Source: Mycobacterium sp.
Lineage (GTDB): Bacteria > Actinomycetota > Actinomycetes > Mycobacteriales > Mycobacteriaceae
Assembly (NCBI GenBank): GCA_025965815.1
Contig: JAOPWF010000292.1
Coordinates: forward strand, 1-12,056
Length of the DNA stretch: 12,056 nt
Reading direction: 5' to 3'
Shown here: positions 7,641 through 12,056 of the stretch, one piece after another
How the letters are laid out: each line of letters begins with the position of its first letter
Numbering within the stretch: position 1 is the stretch's first letter
Translations under genes and position numbers: made by a program
The notes under the pieces: generated by a model
The model's input: only the letters and a program-made list of their open reading frames with translations
Database searches by the model: none
Told to the model about the DNA's origin: nothing

Positions 7641-8647
7641 GTGAATTCCCTCCACAGTGCATAGGCCGCAGCCCCCGCCAAGGCACTGATCGGCAGTGTG
7701 ATCAACCACGCAGCCCCGATCTCGCGCACCACCGACCAGCTCACATGCTGGGTGCGTTGCTGCATTCCGACGCCGACCACACTCGAGGCGACGACGTGCG
7801 TGGTGCTGACCGGGGCGCCCAGGGCCGCGCCGGCCAATATCACCGCCGCAGAGCCGCCCTGGCTGACGAGTCCATCCAACGGGGTCATCCGGTAGATGCC
7901 GCTACCCACCGTGCGGACGATTCTCCAGCCGCCGAACGCGGTTCCGATGGTCAACGATCCCGCAGCCATCAGACGCACCCAGATCGGCACGGAGAAACTC
8001 GACAGGTGGCCCGTCGAGAAGAGCAACAAGGCGACGACACCCATGGTCTTCTGTGCGTCGTTGGCGCCGTGACTGAACGCCAGCGCCGACGCGGTGAGCC
8101 ACTCCCCCCGCCGCACAACGCGGTTGAATTCGCGGCGAGCACGTCGCAGGAGCCGGCCGGCCACCGCGATGCCCGCTGCCCCGACAAGCACTCCGAGCAC
8201 GGGCGAGATCGCAAGCCCGGTCAGGACCCCGACCACTCCTTCGGGCCTACCGTGGGCGAAGCCTCCCCATCGGACGCCGACCATCCCACCCGCGGCGACG
8301 GCTGCGCCGACGAGTCCGCCGATCAGCGCATGCGACGAACTCGACGGCAGCCCGAACCGCCAGGTCACCAGGTTCCATCCGATGGCGGCGGTGAGGGCGG
8401 CACCGATCGCCGGTACCGTCTCGCGCGGCGCGACGATGACGACCCCGCCTACCGTGTTGGCCACCGCTGTGCCCATCAGCAGCGGGCCCGCGAAGTTGCC
8501 TGCAGTCGCCACCACGAGCGCCTGCGCGGGTGTCGCGGCGCGGGTGGCCACCAAAGCGGCCACGGAGTTGGCCGAATCGTGGAAACCGTTCGTCACGTCG
8601 AAAAGCACGGCGATGCCGATCGCCACGAAGAGTAGGGCAGCACCCAT
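7637..8647 (-). CDS. PiT family low-affinity inorganic phosphate transporter
   Basis: A 336-residue membrane protein with about ten hydrophobic segments. Both halves carry PiT signature motifs: GFHDSANSVA (21-30) and GLPSSSSHALIGG (99-111) in the first, and FSHGANDAQKTMG (191-203) with APVSTTHV (278-285) in the second. The paired Asn-Asp/Asp-Ser motifs and Ser/His loops are the phosphate and cation sites of the family, which takes up metal-phosphate or phosphate with H+ or Na+. The length is typical of short bacterial PiT proteins. ATG 8647 follows the upstream gene's stop by three bases, without a clear ribosome site, so translation is probably coupled to that gene. The stop overlaps the DUF47 start. 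Phosphate is the default substrate; sulfate or metal transport cannot be excluded from sequence alone. Confidence 0.94.
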   Translation of the reverse strand: MGAALLFVAIGIAVLFDVTNGFHDSANSVAALVATRAATPAQALVVATAGNFAGPLLMGTAVANTVGGVVIVAPRETVPAIGAALTAAIGWNLVTWRFGLPSSSSHALIGGLVGAAVAAGGMVGVRWGGFAHGRPEGVVGVLTGLAISPVLGVLVGAAGIAVAGRLLRRARREFNRVVRRGEWLTASALAFSHGANDAQKTMGVVALLLFSTGHLSSFSVPIWVRLMAAGSLTIGTAFGGWRIVRTVGSGIYRMTPLDGLVSQGGSAAVILAGAALGAPVSTTHVVASSVVGVGMQQRTQHVSWSVVREIGAAWLITLPISALAGAAAYALWREFT

Positions 8648-8650
8648 GGT

Positions 8651-8950
8651 TCACAACCGGTCGGCGCTGGACAGGGTGGGCGCGTCTTCCAGTTGGAACC
8701 TGCCACGGTTGAGGGTCAGCGGATTCAGGTGCGTCTGGACACGGGCCGCTGCAGCGAGCCGCCGATGGGTTGCGTACACCGCATTCCGCACGCGGGCGCG
8801 AGTGTATCCGGGAAACTTCGCAGTCAAAACGCCTGCGATGGAATCCAGCTCGCCCACAGCGACCGCAGGCAGCTCGGGGACCGCCGACATCAGCGCGGCC
8901 CTCGACGACGAGTCGGCAGTGTCCGAACCTTTGAGTGTCGGCTGGCTCAT
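8651..8950 (-). CDS. Three-helix-bundle dimerisation domain protein
   Basis: A 99-residue soluble protein. A polar, Ser/Thr-rich N-terminus of about 25 residues precedes a helical core (about 29-80: VAVGELDSIAGVLTAKFPGY, then RARVRNAVYATHRRLAAAARV), which matches the pattern of the actinobacterial three-helix-bundle dimerisation domain: 'KFP', an Arg-Val helix, then a helix ending in an Asn/Arg motif. I chose ATG 8950 because AGAGG (8957-8961) lies six bases before it; the frame is open to 9049 but that extension has no ribosome site. It directly precedes and is probably co-transcribed with the PiT transporter, three bases apart. Its role is unknown; a regulatory or scaffolding task in phosphate uptake is conceivable. 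Confidence 0.7.
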   Translation of the reverse strand: MSQPTLKGSDTADSSSRAALMSAVPELPAVAVGELDSIAGVLTAKFPGYTRARVRNAVYATHRRLAAAARVQTHLNPLTLNRGRFQLEDAPTLSSADRL

Positions 8951-9005
8951 GACCGACCTCTGATCGAATCGGATGCCGTGAACAGGGCGCGCGGCGGGCG
9001 ACGCA

Positions 9006-9483
9006 TCATGACGCAGGCCGGTCGTGAACGCGCCAGAGCGCGCGGGCACGCCTCACCGCGCCGCTGAAGTGGATGTAGACCAGCAGGCTCAGCACGGCGG
9101 CCGCGAGGCACCACACCGACACGAACGTTGTCGCCGATATCAGGGCGGCGGCGATGGCCAGCACGAACGCCAACACAGCGAACGCGTTGACGCAAAGGTA
9201 GCTGTCGAGCAGGCCGCCGACGCACGTGGCTAGCACGGAGATCACCAGCACGGCGGCGATGCAGAAGTGCAGCTAGTCGTAAGAAGATGCTCCGAGTATG
9301 GATGTGGGACGTGCCCGGAATCAGGACGATGAGGTACAGCAGGTAGCGGCCTACGCCGAGGCCCAAAGCAAGGAAGACGCTGATGGCCTTTCTTCGCCGC
9401 CGGGCGAGCTCCACCAGCAATATGGCCAACGGCACGAAGACGGGCCACAGCACGTGGGACAACATCGAGTAAATGTAGGTCAA
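9006..9483 (-). pseudogene. DUF6629-like membrane protein, N-truncated and frameshifted
   Basis: Two minus-strand frames combine into one membrane protein. The first (from 9483) reads TYIYSMLSHVLWPVFVPLAI and continues to about 9277. The second continues LHFCIAAVLVISVLATCVGG to the stop at 9006. The second frame has a TAG at 9275-9273, and skipping one base there joins the frames with spacing that fits my memory of DUF6629 proteins ('SHIH..SI.....HF'). So one base seems to be inserted at 9273-9276. Intact family members start with a Cys-Phe-Ser-Ala-Thr motif about 65-70 residues earlier, and that part is missing: an in-frame TGA lies just upstream at 9492-9490. The only start is a TTG at 9483 or an inner ATG at 9465. 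It precedes the three-helix-bundle gene by 55 bp. The family call is from memory of the pattern and is moderately firm. Confidence 0.72.
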
Positions 9484-9650
9484 CGACGCTCAGGATGTGT
9501 TCGACGCCTATCTACCCGCCACTGTTGTCGAAGACTCTGTGGACCTGAGTGTCTTGGTTCCCTGCGCCGGCAGGCGCCGCGATCGGGTTTTCCTCCTCGG
9601 CGCGAGGATGAGTGTCCAACGCGGACTGCCGCGATCGCTGGGATCAATGC

Positions 9651-9664
9651 GGGTCCGAAGTCCC
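9651..9664. promoter_or_regulatory. Candidate DosR/DevR box 1
   Basis: GGGTCCGAAGTCCC matches 11 of 14 positions of the DosR core GGGACTWWAGTCCC, counted by eye. The intact right half AAGTCCC is the best part. A second similar element begins exactly 22 bp downstream, two helical turns, a common layout of paired DosR sites. A DevR-like C-terminal fragment at the window edge and a universal stress protein downstream add context. Binding is unproven. Confidence 0.4.
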
Positions 9665-9672
9665 TGAATAGG

Positions 9673-9686
9673 GGGCCCAAAGACTC
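9673..9686. promoter_or_regulatory. Candidate DosR/DevR box 2
   Basis: GGGCCCAAAGACTC matches 10 of 14 core positions by eye and shares GGG-N-CC-N-AAG-N-C-N-C with box 1. It ends 119 bp before the slipin start. Alone it would not be reported; the pair on the same face of the helix is the argument. Confidence 0.35.
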
Positions 9687-9703
9687 CATCGGCCGGGCGT
9701 TGT

Positions 9704-9718
9704 CCAGCGTCACGCTGG
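9704..9718. promoter_or_regulatory. 15-bp palindrome upstream of slipin
   Basis: CCAGCGT-C-ACGCTGG has perfect 7-bp arms around a single centre base, 87 bp before the slipin ATG and 17 bp after the second DosR-like box. It may be an operator for a dimeric regulator, or fold as a 6-bp RNA stem with a TCA loop. No T-run follows, so a terminator is unlikely. Confidence 0.45.
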
Positions 9719-9805
9719 GTTCGCCAGGTAACCGACCAGCGGCGTGAGGGCATCGCAATCCATGCCCCCTGCATCGCCCGAACCTAATCCTTTTGAGGAC
9801 TCCTG

Positions 9806-10696
9806 ATGAATGTTCTGCTCCCGATCGTGCTCATCATCGTCGTCGCGGGCCTGGGCGCGGCGTCGCTCTCGCTGCGGGTGGTCACCCAGTACGAAAAAGG
9901 TGTGCTGTTCCGCCTCGGCCGTGTTGTCGGCGTGAAGGATCCCGGGCTTGCCGTGATCGTCCCCGTGATCGACCGCCTGGTCAGGGTGTCGTTGCGGATC
10001 GTGACGATGCCGATTCAGTCCCAGGGCATCATCACCCGCGACAATGTCAGCGTCGACATTTCCGCGGTCGCCTATTTCCGGGTCGTCGACGCGGTGAAAT
10101 CGGTGGTCGCCATCGAGAACGTCAACGCAGCGATCGATCAGATCGCCCAAACCACGTTGCGCAAGGTCGTGGGACAGCACACTCTCGATGAGGCGCTGTC
10201 GGAAACTGACGTCATTAACGCCAACATCCGGGAAATCCTCGATGTGGCCACCCTGGAGTGGGGTGTGGAAGTCACCCTGGTCGAGCTGAAGGACATTCAG
10301 CTGCCCGACAGCATGAAGCGGGCGATGGCCCGCCAAGCCGAGGCCGAGCGGGAGAAGCGCGCGAAAATCATTGCCGCCGAAGGCGAATCCCTGGCGGCCG
10401 CCGCATTGGGCGACGCTTCTGACACGATGATGGCCCACCCGCTGGCCCTGCAGCTGCGTAACCTGCAGACCCTGGTCGAACTCGGGGTGGAGAAGAACAC
10501 CACCATCGTGTTCCCGGCACCGGTGATGAGCGCGATCGGTGAGCTCAGTGGGTTCCTGGCCCGCGAAAAGGCCGCCGCGGCAACGCTGCCCACCAGTTCT
10601 GCGACCGCAACCACACCCGCCCAGGCGCCCAGCACGGTGCCCCCAACCAATGGGGCACCGGCGGTCGCGGTTGGCGGCCCCCATCCCAATCTCTGA
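9806..10696 (+). CDS. Slipin/stomatin-like SPFH (band 7) membrane protein
   Basis: A 296-residue protein. An N-terminal membrane helix (2-24) leads into an SPFH domain (about 25-180) with the slipin pattern [13 protein letters not shown] (28-40), then [20 protein letters not shown] (a span of about 64-83) and [16 protein letters not shown] charged coiled coil ([20 protein letters not shown], about 169-193) and a Pro/Ala/Thr-rich tail (from about 262) follow. Slipins assemble ring-like scaffolds on the inner membrane and often pair with an NfeD protease partner; no NfeD gene is present here. ATG 9806 has GAGGA (9795-9799) at six bases. The universal stress protein gene follows closely, probably in the same transcript. 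Codons 75-112 are duplicated as a fragment at 5901-6014. Family identity is secure and function in this organism unknown. Confidence 0.95.
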   Translation: MNVLLPIVLIIVVAGLGAASLSLRVVTQYEKGVLFRLGRVVGVKDPGLAVIVPVIDRLVRVSLRIVTMPIQSQGIITRDNVSVDISAVAYFRVVDAVKSVVAIENVNAAIDQIAQTTLRKVVGQHTLDEALSETDVINANIREILDVATLEWGVEVTLVELKDIQLPDSMKRAMARQAEAEREKRAKIIAAEGESLAAAALGDASDTMMAHPLALQLRNLQTLVELGVEKNTTIVFPAPVMSAIGELSGFLAREKAAAATLPTSSATATTPAQAPSTVPPTNGAPAVAVGGPHPNL

Positions 10697-10759
10697 GACC
10701 GATAGCGCAGACGTCGCAGAAACACCCATCAGCGGCGGCGGCGCATCCACTACCGGATC

Positions 10760-11182
10760 GTGGTCGGCGTGGACGGCTCGCACTCCTCGACCGAAGCCCT
10801 GCGGTGGGCGGAACGGATCGCGTCTGCCATCGGCGCCGAGATCGACGCCGTCACCTGCTGGGAACTCTCGCTGAACTTCGGAGATGGCGTAGTCCCCGTC
10901 GACTACCGGCCCGACAAGGACGCCGGACAAATGCTTACCGGGGCACTCGCCGCCGCGTTCGGTGAGCCCAGACCCGACGGTCTACGGGCATTCGTCCGCG
11001 ACGGTCACCCGGCGAAAATGCTCATCGACGCCGGAAAAGACGCTGAAATGCTCGTGGTCGGCAGCGGCGGCCACGGCGGCTTCGTCGGTCTGCTGCTCGG
11101 ATCGGTCAGCGCGTACTGCGCCGAACACGGCCGGTGCCCGGTCGTCGTTGTGCGTCACCCTGCGTTCGGGACTCCGAAATGA
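10760..11182 (+). CDS. Universal stress protein (UspA fold, ATP-binding type), N-terminus uncertain
   Basis: A 140-residue single USP domain. The start VGVDGSHSSTEALRWA is the first strand and helix, and residues 99-117 (VVGSGGHGGFVGLLLGSVS) give the G-x2-G-x9-G-Ser pattern of ATP-binding USPs; PVVVVR closes the fold. Such proteins bind ATP and influence growth under hypoxia or other stress; several M. tuberculosis members belong to the DosR regulon. The only start in this frame is GTG 10760, which has no ribosome site and cuts into the first strand. Six in-frame codons upstream read RIHYRI, as in full-length relatives, but no start is available before the stop at 10703. A neighbouring frame ([14 protein letters not shown]...) looks like a normal USP leader, so a small indel near 10730-10750 may have split the N-terminus. 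It follows slipin by 63 bases. Confidence 0.85.
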   Translation: MVGVDGSHSSTEALRWAERIASAIGAEIDAVTCWELSLNFGDGVVPVDYRPDKDAGQMLTGALAAAFGEPRPDGLRAFVRDGHPAKMLIDAGKDAEMLVVGSGGHGGFVGLLLGSVSAYCAEHGRCPVVVVRHPAFGTPK

Positions 11183-11231
11183 CGATCCGCCAACGCACGC
11201 CCGGCGACCGACCCCACGAAAGAATGTGAAC

Positions 11232-11363
11232 GTGTGCTTGTCTGCGACCACGAGCTTCACCGCCGGGACCGCGGTGCAGTGGGGATGCTGCGCGGCCCGT
11301 CGCGCAGAACCTCGCCGCGGCCCTGCAGAGGTATTGACCACCGCCACTGACCCAACGGTGTAG
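11232..11363 (+). pseudogene. 5' scrap of a DUF6629 gene
   Basis: From GTG 11232 the frame reads MCLSATTSFTAGTAV, which closely matches the conserved start of DUF6629 proteins as I remember it (MCFSATASFTAGTA...). After 15 residues the match fades into a Cys/Arg-rich reading (QWGCCAARRAEPRRG) and stops at 11363. No continuation of the family is seen in the other plus frames. The remainder of a DUF6629 gene lies on the opposite strand at 9483-9006 and lacks exactly its beginning. Too short to be functional. Confidence 0.55.
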
Positions 11364-11401
11364 CGGAACAAACCAGGCGGCGCAAAGAGGGTGGTGTAGG
11401 C

Positions 11402-11821
11402 ATGGCAAAAGTCACCGTGTCGGTGTCCTCTGGTGTGGAGCCGGAGGATGCGTGGGCCCTGGCCTCGAATCTGCAGCGCTTCGGTGAGTGGATGACAATT
11501 TTCGGTGGGTGGCGCAGTGACGTGCCCTCCGTGATCGAAAAGGGCACGCGCGTGTCGTCGCTGATCAAGGTCAAAGGCTTCCGCGACATCATTCACTGGG
11601 AAGTGACCCGCTACGAGGAGCCCAGTCTGATCGAGTTGAGTGGCACCGGGCGCCGCGGAATTAGTATCGCCTTAACGATGGCGATCACAGACGATCACCC
11701 AGGGTCGACTTTTCATCTTGTTGCCATTCTCTCCGGCGGTCTTCTCGCCGGGCGGCTCATCGCCAAGATCCTCGAGTCGGATATGCGCAAGTCGGTTGCC
11801 AACTTCGCCGCGTTGCGCTGA
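11402..11821 (+). CDS. SRPBCC family protein, Rv0910 toxin-like, orphan
   Basis: A 139-residue START/SRPBCC-fold protein. The start MAKVTVSVSSGVEPEDAWALASNL, then EWMTIFGGWRSDVPSVIEKGT, VKGF, IHWEVTRYEEP and a C-terminal helix (MRKSVANFAAL), follow the pattern of M. tuberculosis Rv0910, annotated as the toxin of the Rv0909-Rv0910 pair. The SRPBCC cavity binds lipids or hydrophobic ligands; toxicity of family members is not general. ATG 11402 has AAAGAGGG (11384-11391) ten bases upstream. No MT0933-like antitoxin gene is visible on either side: upstream is the DUF6629 scrap, downstream a convergent fragment. It may therefore be a lipid-binding or stress protein rather than an active toxin. Confidence 0.82.
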   Translation: MAKVTVSVSSGVEPEDAWALASNLQRFGEWMTIFGGWRSDVPSVIEKGTRVSSLIKVKGFRDIIHWEVTRYEEPSLIELSGTGRRGISIALTMAITDDHPGSTFHLVAILSGGLLAGRLIAKILESDMRKSVANFAALR

Positions 11822-11857
11822 CCCGGCAGGCCGAAGGGCGCCCCGCCGCGATCAACA

Positions 11858-12056
11858 TTAGACCTGTGCGCGGCCGAGTTTGGACACGAACACCACCGCT
11901 TGGGTGCGGGGTCCAATGCCTAGCTTGGCCAGCAGCCAGCGAGTGCCGGCCAATGGCCGATCATCTACGCCGGCAGCCCTGAACACGCGCAATCTCGCTG
12001 GGACCGCCCACCTCCGGCGGTTTGAAAACCCGTCGAGGCCGCTAGAAGTCGGGTGA
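11858..12056 (-). pseudogene. DevR/DosR-like response regulator C-terminus, decayed, cut by window edge
   Basis: On the minus strand one frame is open from the window edge to a TAA at 11858. Its end reads LLAKLGIGPRTQAVVF, then VSKLGRAQV, which matches the last helix of NarL/LuxR-type DNA-binding domains and most closely DevR/DosR (LLAKLGMERRTQAAVF, then ATELKR). Upstream the reading does not resemble the rest of a helix-turn-helix (VFRAAGVDDRPLAGTRW), while another frame carries SEIARV, similar to the 'IADRMF' helix. Indels have therefore probably destroyed the domain. No start lies in the window, so more of the gene may lie beyond 12056. The fold assignment of the last 25 residues is fairly firm and the state of the rest uncertain. 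Confidence 0.55.

Larger units (their letters stand above)
9484..9805. other. 322-bp divergent regulatory region, no gene
   Basis: This separates the minus-strand DUF6629 remnant from the plus-strand slipin. No convincing ORF is seen. It holds two DosR-box-like elements (9651-9664 and 9673-9686), a 15-bp palindrome (9704-9718) and a small hairpin GCGCC/GGCGC (9564-9577). The concentration of dyads within 160 bp of the slipin start suggests that slipin and the stress-protein gene are regulated from here. Confidence 0.5.

Noticed and set aside
7745..8635. A long plus-strand frame opposite the PiT gene
   Set aside because: It mirrors the PiT coding sequence, is very rich in Arg/His/Asp and has no ribosome site or family.
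9710..10930. A 406-codon minus-strand open frame covering the slipin gene
   Set aside because: It is antisense to a clear SPFH gene, has Asp/His/Gly/Arg-rich composition typical of high-GC shadow frames, and shows no domain.

Overview
The window is high-GC DNA (roughly two thirds G+C) from an actinomycete, most likely a mycobacterium (Mycobacterium or Mycolicibacterium). The reasons are the Rv0910-like SRPBCC protein, a fragment matching the C-terminus of the dormancy regulator DevR/DosR, a DUF6629-type membrane protein, SHOCT and three-helix-bundle small proteins, and a mycobacterial style of small exported protein. The content is accessory, stress-related DNA with several broken genes. I see no rRNA, tRNA, CRISPR array or insertion sequence.

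Bases 1-1930 hold a compact sulfur-stress module: a rhodanese with a membrane tail, a TauE/SafE anion exporter and a CsoR-family repressor. Three operators of the form TACC-N6-GGTA lie before the rhodanese (two) and before the repressor (one). The repressor has both conserved Cys but Gly where copper-sensing CsoR has His, so I infer a CstR-like persulfide sensor that controls both transcription units: sulfane sulfur is handled by the rhodanese, and sulfite or a related anion leaves through TauE.

Bases 1931-3363 hold one small membrane-anchored exported protein on the minus strand and long stretches without a recognisable gene. An 18-bp inverted repeat then precedes an overlapping operon (3364-5958): SHOCT membrane protein, ABC ATPase (broken by a one-base frameshift in this sequence) and a large tandem-duplicated ABC-2 permease. 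The last codons of the permease run into a 114-bp fragment of a slipin gene whose full-length relative lies about 4.1 kb downstream.

Bases 6161-6661 encode a split-barrel flavin/F420-type protein. On the minus strand (9483 to 7026) lie a truncated and frameshifted DUF6629 membrane protein, a three-helix-bundle protein, a PiT phosphate transporter and its DUF47/PhoU-like partner; the last two overlap by ATGA. From 9806 the plus strand carries a slipin (SPFH) and an ATP-binding-type universal stress protein. Their shared upstream region has two DosR-box-like elements exactly 22 bp apart and a 15-bp palindrome.

The right end holds a scrap matching the start of a DUF6629 gene, an Rv0910-like SRPBCC protein without its usual antitoxin partner, and a decayed DevR-like C-terminus at the window edge. 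The arrangement of the DUF6629 pieces fits an inversion of the slipin/USP block. The theme is survival under sulfur, redox, membrane and dormancy stress, overlaid with genome decay or, for the single-base frameshifts, possible assembly error.
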